From [Phialemoniopsis] sp. UDSM-2020 (taxonomy: Eukaryota > Ascomycota > Sordariomycetes > Thyridiales > Thyridiaceae): a stretch of DNA of 64,000 nt. The position numbers were made by a program, and so were the translations under genes. This document shows positions 44,305 through 55,692 of the stretch, piece after piece. Location: assembly GCA_018873225.1 (NCBI GenBank), contig JAEILZ010000010.1, positions 124,001 through 188,000 of the forward strand, in the 5' to 3' direction. How positions within the stretch are numbered: position 1 is the first letter of the stretch; the number at the start of each line of letters is the position of its first letter. Under the pieces are notes generated by a model that did not search any database, was not told where the DNA came from, and was given only the letters and a program-made list of their open reading frames with translations.

Positions 44305-46071
44305 CTACTCCCTAGGGGTAGCTTGGTCATACAATGGTTTGAACAGTTTACACATCTGGTCCACCTCGTCTGCCTGCTTTGTCGTAAACGCCTTCTTGCC
44401 CTCGTCACTCATGCCGACCTTGACGCCATCTCCAAAGATTCCAATTTCAGGTACCGTCCTCCACCCGGGTCCACTCATTGGGTCTTTCGCAAAGTCGGCC
44501 CAGGCCTTCTGCATGGCGGCGCTGGTAGCGTGTTCGAAGCGTGTCGCGCTTTGAGGGTAGGTACCGAAGACCTGACGCAGCTCCGAGGCGTGGTAGGCGC
44601 CGCTGCCCGGCAGCCCCTTGGGCTCTGTGTTGGCGGAGCTGGCGTTGAAGTAGTACCGATAGCTGGGCAGTCCGATGTCAGCGACGTCCTTGGCATACTC
44701 GCTGCCCGTGCAGAGAGTAAGCAGGTCGGTGGCGAGGCCAATGGTCTTGTTGTAGAGTCCCTGGCGGGGTGAGGCAGCGAAGTAGGTCTCTACGATCTTG
44801 ATGAGGGCTTGGGACGTTGCGTCGCTGGCGGTGGCGTTGCCGCTGTTGGCGTTCTGGCCCGTAGAGCCGCCGATGGCGCCGCCTAACCCGCCGCTTTTGA
44901 TCATTGCTGCGATTTGGTCGTCGGGACTGCCCTTAGCGCCGGTCATGTCGACCATCGTGCCGAGGTAGACGCTTGCTTCGTCGGCATTGGAGCCGATCAT
45001 GGTCGGAACGCGGGCAATGGTTGAGTGTGCCGCGGTCGAGTTCATGCGGGCTGGGCGAGGAGACTTGTCGGACCAGGTGACGCCACCGTCAGGCATGGCG
45101 CTGTAGGAAAGTGCAGCTTCCTTGGTGATGTTCTGGAGCACGTCGACAGACAGGTTCTGCATACATTCGAGTTCGTTTGTTGTGCAGTTTGCCAACTTGA
45201 CAGCCGTCTTCCATGACTCGAGCGATGCGGGATCGTAGAAGGGGTTCATCCTGACGGTGGACTGGGTAGACTGCATGATGGCGGCGCGGAACGGTAGAGG
45301 GCTTGGCGGGTTGAGTATGAGAGCGTCGACACTGGTACCGCCAGCACTCTCACCGGCGATAGTGATCTTGGAAGGATCGCCACCGAGGCCGGCGATGTTA
45401 CGGCGCACCCAGTCGAGGGCCCGGCGCTGGTCGAGGAGACTGTGGGTGCGACATGTCAGTAGATGCGTTTGAAGTGAGCTGCGCGACGAAGACACTTACG
45501 CTGGGTTTCGCTCAGCCTCGGGGACATCGGGAGAGCCAGGGAAGCCGAAGATGTTGGTCCTGTAATTAGCAGTGACAACGACGACATCCTGGTTCACCGC
45601 AAAGCTCGTGCCATCGTAGAAGAAAGAGGAAGCATCGGCATTCTTGAAGTTGCCGCCGTCAAGCCAAAAGATGACAGGCTTGGAGCCAGCCGACGCAGCA
45701 GCAGGGGTAAAAACGTTGAGAAACAGGCAGTCCTCGTCGGTGCCCGCGACGGGGTCCTCAAGGCCGACCAAAGAGTAGAAGAAGTCGCTGTTCTTGTCGA
45801 TCTGCTGGATACAAGTCGGCTTGTATTGTGTAGCATCTTGGAAGGTGGTCCAAGGCTTGGCAGGGACGGGACCACGGAAGCGAACGGGCCTCTCGCCGAA
45901 ACGGACTCCGAGAAACTTGTTGACAGTAGCGGTGGATGAGGGCAGGGAGGTCCTCGTGCCGATGATGGCACCGGAGTCGATGATGGCGGTAGGCTTGTCG
46001 CAACCGGCACAGGGCGTGCAGGACGCTAGCGACGAGAAGAGGGCCAGAGGGAGTAACGTCTTGGAAAACAT
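44305..46071 (-). CDS. Secreted type-B carboxylesterase/lipase
   Basis: Exons 46071-45500 and 45439-44305 encode 568 aa. A signal peptide (MFSKTLLPLALFSSLASCTP) is followed by FLGVRFGERPVRF, the EDCLFLNVF signature, the oxyanion region FWLDGGNF, the nucleophile Ser222 in GESAGG, the acidic residue in GSNADEASVYLG and the base His in GAYHASELRQVFG. This is the full triad of carboxylesterase family B, as in Geotrichum/Candida lipases and cholinesterase-like proteins. The oxyanion segment usually reads HGGG/HGGx; here it is LDGGN, a mild deviation. N-glycosylation sites (NCT, NLS, NIT, NST) support secretion. It should hydrolyse carboxylic esters outside the cell; natural substrate unknown. Confidence 0.92.
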
Positions 46072-48124
46072 TGTCGATAGAGTCTTGCTTGCTCAGTGGG
46101 TTGAAGTGAGCGAGCCTCAACCAGAGCTACCAGGGCGATGCACACTTTTATACACATTGATTGCCAAACCGCACGGAGAGAACCGAGAGTTGAATCATGA
46201 CGATCTGCGTTCAGAAAACGCGCCCCAATGTTCGAGGTAATTGCAAGTGGTAGGCAAAGCCCCCGTTCTGACTCCATCGTTAAATCTTCTAGGCTAACAT
46301 GGCTCGTCTCAAAAGGGAAGTAAGATGTACAGAGCCATAGGGCTGCTATTCGGACTGCTATGCCCTGAACAAGGCCCCGAGCCTAGCCACTAAGTGCTGG
46401 GCCTCAGCTTACGCTAAAGGTCCAAATAGCAGACTACCCGGACTGGAGTAGCTTCTCAGCTTGCGGCTGAGGCGATATCCTACTCGGCCACTTGGGCGCT
46501 ACCTCGACGAGGACCCCAGAACGCACAATATCTCTATTTTTTGCATCTGGCTTCAGCACACTGGCTCTGCTTCAACCTACTCAGTCCAGCTCGAGGAAAC
46601 ATCAACTTGTCACGGTTCAAGAAGCCAATACTGCCTAGGCCTACACTATCATACATATCTGTTAATACTCCCGGCTGCCTAGAATAGGCCGTTCTAAGAA
46701 GAAATAAACATCGTGAGGAATAGAAATGGCAACGACTTCCAAGCGCCGACAGTGGGATTAAGGTTAGTTTTCTCTCCTCTGAAACGGCTGTATTCAAGCT
46801 TGTTTATGGCGCTTACTGACCCACAACGGCAGTGCCAGGGATGAAGCCACCGAGACGCGCTGCTACGCTGGCGAGAGACTATGCCCAATGAGGACGAATT
46901 GAGCGCTGGGGAACCCCAATCTTAATTGATGCTCCAGGTCTCAGCATCTTGACGTCAGCGCCAAGCCCAGCGCCCCGGCACAGCTCGAATGACTGTGCTT
47001 GTTTTGCAACTCCAGCCTCTCTGGCCCTCTAGTCCATATCTGGCAATGAGTTGCCGTCAGGTCATTCTATTTTTACCGTGCTGTACTCTCCCACTGTCAC
47101 ACTCTTGGCATCGACAAACATTGAGAGGATCGCCATCCAGCTGAGCAGGAAATCAGGAACTGTCCCGGCCCAAACACATCGCGCAGCTTCGGAGATAGCA
47201 ATATGGGAGGGGAAGGGGGATCTCGTATATTATCCGGACAGCTCGGTAGGGCTGCAGGCAACATTTCACGAGTACCAACAGAGGTGACATAATTCACAGC
47301 GGCTCAACCTACTATCGCAGCCTCCAACACCGAGTCTAACGTCTTTTTACGGTAATACCTCCGGCCCGGCCGTTGTTCAAGCCGTTCGAAAGAGACACTG
47401 ACACGGCCAGAGTACTCTTTAAATCCAAACGCGTTCGGAGGAGCTGTTGTGCGAGGCAGGAAGGAAACAGCCTTCCCACAATCGACGTCACATCTGCACC
47501 GGCCCCAGACAATGCCGTTCCCCAAGCTTTGGACCTCCTCTTGGCGTCTTGGCCTGCCATGTGGTGGCTCCGGACTGTCAGCCCCGCAAGCTCCGGTCCC
47601 TCCCCGGATGCGTGATAAGCTAAGCTGCAACATCGCGAGTATCAATAACCTCATCCTGACTGCTGTTGCGAGCGAACCAAGGCTCATCGATCGATCGGCA
47701 CTTCTTGCATGGCTTCGGCAAAGCGAAAATCAAAGCTGAGGCTGTGCGGACATCGAGTCTCGGCTCTTGTGGTGATCTCGCTCGGGTACTCGCTAACAAC
47801 GCCCTGGTCCGGGCCATCGGCAGAGCCAACACGCAAGCTGCGGGTACAATCTCCGCAAAACAAACAATGCCCAGCATGGCGTTGCTGTATTGTGGAGAAA
47901 CAATGTTTGCCTTCATTCTGGGCCCATGGACGTCATAGCATGTTGTGAGGCCGGGTTGCAATGGTTGAGGCTCGAGAATATAAGACACAGCGATCTCTCT
48001 TGGAGGCATCCACCGACAACATGAGCCTTACAGCTACTCAAAGTTCAAATTCGTCGGCAACAGAACAGAGAGATACAACCGACGGGACACACCTTTATCT
48101 TTTGGTCTCTAGACGTCCCGCATC
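46072..48124. other. 2 kb intergenic region without recognised gene
   Basis: Divergent space between the esterase and the M13 peptidase. Many short frames exist on both strands, none with a start, splice sites and motif together. An upstream signal or anchor exon for the M13 peptidase would have to lie here, but I could not find one. No RNA gene or transposon ends were recognised. Confidence 0.45.
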
Positions 48125-50473
48125 ATGGCGCTCAACACCTCTACCGGGGGTCTCTGCACCACGCCGGCATGCGTCCGCATAGCGGGTGAGATGCTCGCCA
48201 ACATGGCGCCCAACTATACTGATATCGATCCCTGTACCGATTTTGATAAGTGCAAGTCGTCACCGTTCCCCATTCCCCAAATTAGACTAACTCACCTGTC
48301 CCCAAAGACGTGTGCGCTGGTTGGGATGCGCGTACTGAAGTTCCGGCGGGTGTCAGCTACATCGAAAGTCTCACCAAGCTAAGATTCGATGTAAAATGGC
48401 AACTCAATCAGATCCTGCAAGGACAGTACCCCGCAGGCGAGGATGTCGGTTGGGTGACCGAGTCGCTCGCCAAAGATCAGGCCGAGGTCGACAAGGAGAA
48501 CTGGGACATGCTGCAAAAGACGTACACCTCCTGCATGAACCAGACAGGGGCTGCGACCGAAGACGTCGCGCCTTTGCAAAAGTATCTCGAAGGGGTCGCA
48601 AAATCCTTCCCCGTCGACCCCAAGTCCAACCAGACGGACCCGGGGGCGTTTGCCAAGACCATGATCATGCTCCTGGAGTCGAACATCCAGACCTTTGTCT
48701 CAGCAACAGTGATGCAGGACTCCAAGGACTCGGTACGTATTTCTCGCCTTTCCTTCCTTGCACATGGATATATCTTCTAATCAAGGCATCTAGAACCAGT
48801 ACCAACTGACCGTTGGTGGTCCTGAGGAGTTCGCCGACAGCCCCGCAAGCCTCGATGCCAAGACTCTCGCAGGGGCCGCCGCGATTGTGCTACAAGCGGT
48901 GCACCCCGGCAAGCCGAGTCTAGAAGTCGCCAGCAAGATGGCCACACGCGTGATAGAATTCCAGCAGACTGTGGCGGGGATGTCGGCGCTGTCAACGGGT
49001 GGCGCCGACACAAGCGGCGGATTAGAATCCATCGTCCAATACGGTGTCTCGCTCGAGAAGCTCAACGAAACAGCACCCAACCTCCACTTCCCGTACCTTA
49101 TCGAGCACTTTGCTCCAAAGGGGTACAAAGCCGAGAACCTCGGCGTTGGCGGGGCAGAGTACCTTAAGAACGCTTCCGCGCTCGTCGCCGAGACACCGCC
49201 CGACCTGATCCAGGACTACTTCATCTGGCGCGCCGCAGCGAGCCTCTCGAAGTTCATCGAATCCGACAGCCTTGAGTTGTGGAACAAGATCCGGCTCACG
49301 ACTGAGACGGAAGGCATCCAGTACGGCGAAGCGGCGCGGTGGCAGACATGCGTCGATCAAATCGACGAGGGCCCTACTCTGGTTGCGAAGTTAAACGGCC
49401 AGGGCAATCAGAACACTCTCGGCTTCGCCGCCACTCGCTTCTTCCTCGACAAGCACTACTCGAAAGAAGCACGTGAACTGGCTGCAGAGATGGCTGACAA
49501 CATCCAAGAGGAGATGGGCAACAGGATGGATCAAAAGGAATGGCTCGGGAACCAAACCAAGAAGGCTGCCAAAGACAAGCTCAGTAAGATCGCCAAGAAG
49601 ATCGGCTTCCCTGAATCGGACCCAAATGTCCTCGACCCCGTCTCCGTACGTGACTTTTATGCGGGGCTGGAGGTCACGGATTCGTACTTTGCCAACACTC
49701 TGGCCCTCTCTCAATGGGCGGTCAACAAGTCGTGGTCGGCCCTCACCTCGCCCGTCAACAAGAAAGCCTTCAACATGATCAGCCCCCTGACAAACAACGC
49801 CCACTATGAATCACGGAACAATGACATAGAAATCTGCGTGGGTGTAATGGGATTCCCCATCTACGACCCTGAATTCCCTTCCTACCTTCTCTACGGCGGT
49901 CTTGGCAGCATCGTCGCGCACGAATTCACGCACGGTTTCGACAGCAACGGCCGCCTTTACGATGCCGAGGGTAACAAGGTGGACTGGTGGGATGACAAGA
50001 CGGTTGCCGAGTTCGAGAAGCGTGCCGAGTGCTTCGTAAAGCAGTTTAGCGAATTCACCATCACTGCACCCAACGGCACCGAGCTCCACGTCGACGGCAC
50101 CTTTACGCTACCCGAGAATATCGCCGACAGCGGCGGTGTGGCCGCTTCCTACGGCGCGTGGAAGCGCTCGCAGCGCAAGATGGCCAAGCGCGACGATGAT
50201 GCCAGAGTAGGACCAGCCAGGAGTGGCAACAGCACGCTGAAGCAAGACCAGAAGCTGCCCGGCCTCGAGCAGTTTACCGACGAGCAGCTCTTCTTTATGA
50301 AGTGGGGCCAGATGTGGTGCAACAACCGCGCCCCCGAGAGGGCCCTGAAAGCGCTCAAGATCGACAACCACTCACCTAAGAACGGCCGGATCAAGGGCCC
50401 GCTGGCCAACTCGCCCGACTTCCTCAAGGCGTTCAACTGTCCCAAGAAGGAGCCTCGCTGCGAGCTTTGGTAG
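48125..50473 (+). CDS. M13-family (neprilysin/ECE-like) zinc metallopeptidase
   Basis: Exons 48125-48251, 48308-48732 and 48794-50473 give 743 aa. The first intron uses a GC donor (T|GCAAGT); joined, it yields IDPCTDFDKYVCAGWDAR, the conserved M13 N-terminal motif, whereas nearby GT donors give the wrong frame. The zinc site is HEFTH (His560, Glu561, His564) with Glu625 and Asp629 in ENIADSGG. NNAHYESRNNDI, upstream of it, is the usual NAYY/NAFY-type substrate loop. The end EPRCELW is the family C-terminus. M13 enzymes cleave short peptides at the outer face of the membrane or outside the cell. Here no signal peptide or transmembrane anchor is visible before CTTPACVRIA, so an N-terminal exon may be missing. 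Confidence 0.88.
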
Positions 50474-50684
50474 ACGACTACTTCGAGATCCTGGCGTATT
50501 TGCTATTTGCTTTCTGGAGTCTGGGGGACGTTCATGACTCTCATTTGTCTTAATGATGCGAGCTGAAGAGAAGGAAGGTTTTGTACAATAGTTTCGAAGG
50601 ATACAATATTGATAACAATTGACGATCAATCTCAACATATCCATGTCTCCAGGTCTCTCTGCTGATTTGAAGTGACACCTGCCA

Positions 50685-51883
50685 TCATCCCTCATTAGTA
50701 GCTTCTTCCTCTTCCTTCTTCTTGATATCCGCCATGTACTTTGCCCTGTTCGCCACGGGCCAATCGAACTCGGTCCTCTGTTCATACGTCTTCAATACCT
50801 GTACCTCATCCCCGACAGACAGCACCATCCGTTCTTTCCTGTCTTGCGCCTCCCTCACCTCGTCATCCGCCAAGAAGCCGTACCGTCCAAATATCGGCGC
50901 CCACTTGATCCCCGGATCCAACCTCCTGTCTTTGGCCAGCAGTCCCAGAGTCTTGCCCGTGGGACCCACGCCCATCTTGCCCGTTTTGTAGTCAACGTTG
51001 AGCGAGGTGCACCGCCCACAGCTCGATGTGATGATGACTCTGTGTTTGCCAATGCGCAGCTCACTCCAGAAGTCCTCAGCGTACTTTTCCTCTCCGTCGA
51101 TGACGATATTAGGCCGGAACTTTCGGACGTCGTATGTGCTCCCTGGAGGCAGGCGGGCGTTGACGTCCTCGACTGATTTCTCTGTGACTACGAGAAGGGG
51201 AGCGACGTCGGCGAAGGTGATATGGTCTGGTTTCGGGGACAGTGGTGGCTTCCAGTTGACGAGGAGGGCCAAGAACGATAAGATCCACGTGGGAAGAAGC
51301 GATTTGAGGAAATACAGCCACGTCTGCTGGGCTTGAAGCTGAGCAAGCTTGAAGTTTCGGATCCTCGGCGACAGCGTGCCTAGCACCGGCCGCCGGCCAT
51401 CGCCTAGGTAGATGAAGCAGATATCGAACCCCATGCACGCGCTAAACCAGTCATCCCACTCCTTGCCCATCTTGTATGCCACCGTCGGGCTAGTGTGTAG
51501 GACGAAGTCAAATCTTTCCAGCCTCTCGATGTCCGGCTCCAACGGGATCTCCAGGGGTTGATTGTGTAGCGGGTGCGGCGGTAGCAATGGTGTTTCCGGT
51601 ATCTTGTAGCGAACAATGATCTTGTCTCCCCTGATTTCCTGAGTGAAGCGAGAGAGCTGTGCGTACTGTGCTAGCTGGACGCGCTCGAGGGTGCCGTCTG
51701 GCTTGGGCAGCGTGAGCATGAAGGAGCGGTCATACTTGATACCCATCGGCGTGATCTCCGCGTGCTCTAAAGGGATGCCCCGGAGGGCTTTGATGGGGTA
51801 GACGTGCAGCTTGAGAGTCGTCAGTGAGGGGCCCAGAAAATGGATCTCGTCGATGGACTTACCCCTGTGACCTTCATTTTCAT
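50685..51883 (-). CDS. MOSC domain protein (molybdenum cofactor-binding type)
   Basis: Exons 51883-51863 (21 bp) and 51809-50685 give 381 aa. The N-terminal beta barrel begins VTGLHVYPIKALRGIPLEHA and continues GIKYDRSFML, the standard start of MOSC-N proteins such as mARC and the Moco sulfurase C-terminus. A hydrophobic helix (TWLYFLKSLLPTWILSFLALLVNW) sits between the halves and may anchor the protein in a membrane. The MOSC core shows RKFRPNIVIDGEE, EDFWSELRIGKHRVIITSSC and GRCTSLNVDYKTGK, with the Cys expected to touch the Mo cofactor. A role in reducing N-hydroxylated compounds, as in mARC, is possible. The tail is Lys/Glu-rich. The tiny first exon is supported by family homology. Confidence 0.9.
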
Positions 51884-52415
51884 GAAATCTGATGCTGCCC
51901 TCTGATTTATCAGTGTCTTTTGAGTCGAGAGCAGACCAGCTGTGGCTACCGTCCTTTGCGCATGATGCGATGTTGATGAAGTTGTCTCAATAAGCCCGTG
52001 ACTCTCGTCATATGCGTGTTCCGGAGAATGTTTTGCGGTCGTGCATCCTCCGAGTGCTAGTGGAATGCGGGGTCCTCAACTGCTTCGGGAGGCGATAATG
52101 GCCAGATCTAAGGACAAGCCAGACACCCACCAACTGGGAGTCAGAATGAACTAATATGACCTTACCTATGTCGCTCCACGCAGCTTTTAGGGATATGGAT
52201 CCTTGCTCTTTCAAGATAAGAGATGGTCAGGCTGACAGCCTTTCAGAGAAACTTTGCGGTTTCTACAAGTTTCTACCAAGTACAAGATCCGTGTTTAGAA
52301 AGGGAAAGCAACAAACACTCCTAATCACAACAAGAAGCGGCGACGCCTTGATGAGCTGTCTCAATCGCATAATCTAGTTGCATTTACTCTAAAATGACGT
52401 GCTCTCGCATGTACT
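51884..52415. other. Intergenic region
   Basis: Promoter of the MOSC gene and 3' flank of the aldo-keto reductase gene. Nothing recognised. Confidence 0.5.
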
Positions 52416-53554
52416 CTACAAAGGAGGCGTGTCGCCAAAAGCCTGGAGCATTCCTGGAGGCTCCTTGAGGCCCGCGATACCGCCGAACTGGTCAACCCAT
52501 GACCGGATTTCCTTCTCTTCGCCGGAGGACAACTCAACCTGAGCGGCCCCAACATTCTCTTCCAGATACTTGATGTTCTTGGTTCCGGGGATCGGAATGA
52601 AGTCGTCGCCTTGGGCCATCACCCACGCAAGAGCAAGCTGACCGGGTGTGCATCCCTTTTCCACAGCCTTCCGCTTAAACTGATCCACCAAAACCAAGTT
52701 TTTATCAAAGTTTAAGGGACTGAACCTTGGCAACAGCCTTCGCAAGTCAGTAGGCTCAAAGTCGTCGGGTGACTTGATCTGACCAGTCAGCATGCCTCGG
52801 CCCAAGGGGGAATACGCGACAGTGGCTACGCCGAGCTCTCTGCAAGTCGCGAGAAGATTGGTGCCCTCCGGTCCCTCGATGTCTAGCGTCCATGGGCTGT
52901 ACTCGACCTGTACAGCAGCGACGTGCTCTACGGCGCAGGCGCGTCTCAGAGTGTTGGATGAGGGTGACGAGAGGCCGATATACTTGATCTTTCCCTGTCT
53001 GTACACTCCATCAGCAACGGCTAAACGAGTATTCGACGAACCATACGTACCGCTTGGCCTCGGCAAGGACCTCCATGGTCCTCTCAATCGGGGTCACGTC
53101 ATCGACGCGGTGGACGTAGTAGAGATCAATAGACTCGATGCCGAGCCGCTCCAGACTGCCCGCCAAGCATTTCTTGCAGTACTCCGGCGAGCTGTCGCGC
53201 GCAATCTTGCGCCCAGGACCCATGGAAAGACCAAATTTCGATGCCAGAAAGATATCATCTCGGCGCTCGGGGTGGAGCTTGAACCATTTTCCAAGCAGAG
53301 CTTCGTTTCCACCGTAGAAATCAGCCGTGTCCCAGTGGCGACAGCCCAGCTCCCACGCGCGATCCAGGACAGCAAGACTCTCTTCGTCCGCTCTAGATTC
53401 AATCAGTCTGTGAAATCCTTGGTTGGGAGTGAACACGTGTTAAGACATACCGAGGTTTTCCGTAGGCCGCGCTGATGCCCATGAGTCCGAACCCGGGGAC
53501 GTCTACCAGCGGTCCATTCTTGCCAAGCTGGCGTTTGGGAAGGTTTGCGGTCAT
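52416..53554 (-). CDS. Aldo-keto reductase
   Basis: Three exons (53554-53451, 53392-53051, 52998-52416) give 342 aa, the normal length for the AKR13/YakC-like group. The catalytic set is visible: Asp56 and Tyr61 in WDTADFYGGNE, Lys87 in ASKFG and His129 in YYVHRVD. Later segments GKIKYIGLSS, VEYSPW, VAYSPLGRGMLTG and FIPIPGTKNIKYLEENVGA (NADPH 2'-phosphate site) complete the TIM-barrel signature. It should reduce aldehydes or ketones with NADPH in the cytosol. A GTG-opened extension upstream is not used. The third acceptor was chosen as ACAG before ACAGGG because it yields AKRQGKIKYIG. Confidence 0.93.
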
Positions 53555-54281
53555 TGTGGCGTTGTATCGCGGACCAAAGGACACTGTCGCGCGAATTAGC
53601 TCTTGAACAATAGATTTCAGGTCGAATCCAAGGAATGTCCCAGCTCACCTGATATTTATTGATTTCGAAATCTGGTCCGAACCAGTGCGCGCGCGGCTCG
53701 CGGCTTTTTCGGCTCAATGCGTCCGCACTGCGGGAGAAATGTGAGGCCCTCGCTAAGTAGTTGCCGCGAAAACAATTATGGAACCGTTCTCAATGCCGAG
53801 CAAACGAACCAACACCAAGCCTTTTCATAGTAGTACAATGGCTAAGACACATCTCGGTGAGGCAGGAGTTGGTCACGATCTTCATGTGTTGAGGCTGGCT
53901 AGTTTCAGATCCCCCAATCCAGAGGATTCTCTTTTTTTTTTCTTTTTCCTTCTTTTGGTAGGAGAATCTGTGATGAGGTGTTGCTCGAGCAAACAGTGGC
54001 TCATGTTCTTCGGTTCGCGATCCTCGACAACCTAGTGTATGACCCTCTTGATGACAACCAAGGACCTCCAAACTTTGAATCACTCACAACCTAGCCATTC
54101 AAAGACAGGAAGCATGTCCTTGGAGGGGTATAAAGGCCCAAACATGACACCCGCCACGAAAGAAACTGGGGGACCAAAATTCTCTTCAGACATAAAATGA
54201 CCTATGACCCCACAACATCCTTCTAATCTACGCATCAGCCATCAGAATAGGTACTCTCGATTCCACCAGTCTCCATAAGCC
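53555..54281. other. Intergenic region
   Basis: Promoter of the aldo-keto reductase. It includes a T-run of 12 at about 53931-53942. No gene is supported. Confidence 0.5.
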
Positions 54282-54569
54282 ATGTCGACCCTCTATGGTG
54301 TAGACCACAAGCTACTCATTCTGCTCTCCATCTGTATTCATTTCGGCGCACGGAGCAGTATTATCTTCCCGAAATCAATCCGACTACCGGCTTCATATAT
54401 CCTATTCATTTCAATTCAGGGATATATTATTGGCTATGGCATCGCGAACTTGCAGTGTGTTACTCGCGCAGATGCTCCTGCCTACTGCGACTCGGTCGGA
54501 ACGTTCGTTTCGGCACTAGCCACTACGTTTGCGGTTCTCGTTCGCGGACTGGCGACTCAATTTGAATGA
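54282..54569 (+). CDS. Possible small hydrophobic protein
   Basis: An ATG-started frame of 95 codons with three hydrophobic stretches (LLILLSICIHFG, YILFISIQGYIIGYGIA, FVSALATTFAVLV). No family is recognised. Size and composition could fit a small membrane protein, but chance cannot be excluded, so I give it as a weak candidate. Confidence 0.25.
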   Translation: MSTLYGVDHKLLILLSICIHFGARSSIIFPKSIRLPASYILFISIQGYIIGYGIANLQCVTRADAPAYCDSVGTFVSALATTFAVLVRGLATQFE

Positions 54570-55692
54570 CAAAAGCCACAGAACTGAGCCGGAATCAGTG
54601 AGACCAACAGTGACTTTGAAGCCACGTTGCTGGGGCAGGTCAAGTCGAATTGATGTTTGTGATATTTGGTCTTGGACTGCATGATGGAGGCGTATTATGG
54701 AAGGCTAATACACGAGTATACGCACTCTGAGACGTTCGAGAAGGGAAAGGAGGCTCCTGCCACTAGAAATATTGGACCATTGCAACTGGCGGAACATAAA
54801 GCGGGTTTCCAGTTCAGTGGGAGGACCGGAGACTATTTTGCACTGATGCGTAGCAAAAGGTCAAAGAAGGATTAAGATGTTGTTAGGCTAGGAAAGAGCA
54901 GGACACCAATAATTCCCCAAACATGAATCGTGCATTAGGGTTTGAATGGTACCTTGTTGGCTTGACTTTTGCCCCAGAAGGCCATAAAGAACAGTAGAAG
55001 AACAACAACTCTCCACCAAGCTCATTGGCTAGCTCTCAGAGCAACGCCAGATCATCATTTTTGCTTCATAGTCAATTCTTGCACGTTCAGTCTATGCCTA
55101 AATCTAGAGAGCTGCAACCGAAATACCAAGTCATGACACCGTGACGAGACCGCGGAGAAGCTGCTTTCCTGGCCCACCACCACCTGGAGTTGGTGTCGAC
55201 CGCCATTGCTATCAAGCACGAGGTCAGCAAGAACACTCAAAGCAGATTGGTGGCGGACAGTGCTGACCTACTCCACTCTGGCGTCCCACTGACCCCGTAA
55301 GCTAAGGCACTAAGGAGGCGCCAGTGGCATGGGCTTCCCTGGGGTCGAGATAACACTAGCCTGGCAGCGAGACCACTTGGTCATGGAATGGCAACACTGA
55401 CCTGGACCTGCCCACAATGTCGTTGCAAACCTTGACTCGTAGCTGACCATTTTGCTTATCCAGTCTGCCGGGCCTGTTGATCAGCTACGCTACGTTATCA
55501 TGTCCTTTGTGCGGGGTCTAGACACGGGAACAGAAGTAGGGCCCGAACGTCTACAGGGCTAGCCAGCCAGACTGGCAATCAAGTTGAAACTTGCAACTGA
55601 TAGACTCGTCGAATGACCATACCCTGTGAGCAAGTTAATCCATCCTATCTATTACTTTCTATAAAGCTGCAAGCAAATTTCCCCGGCTCTCA
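54570..55692. other. Intergenic region upstream of an MFS permease
   Basis: About 1.1 kb. A 69-codon frame (54666-54875) starts with ATG but has no motif. No RNA gene or repeat was recognised. Confidence 0.45.
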
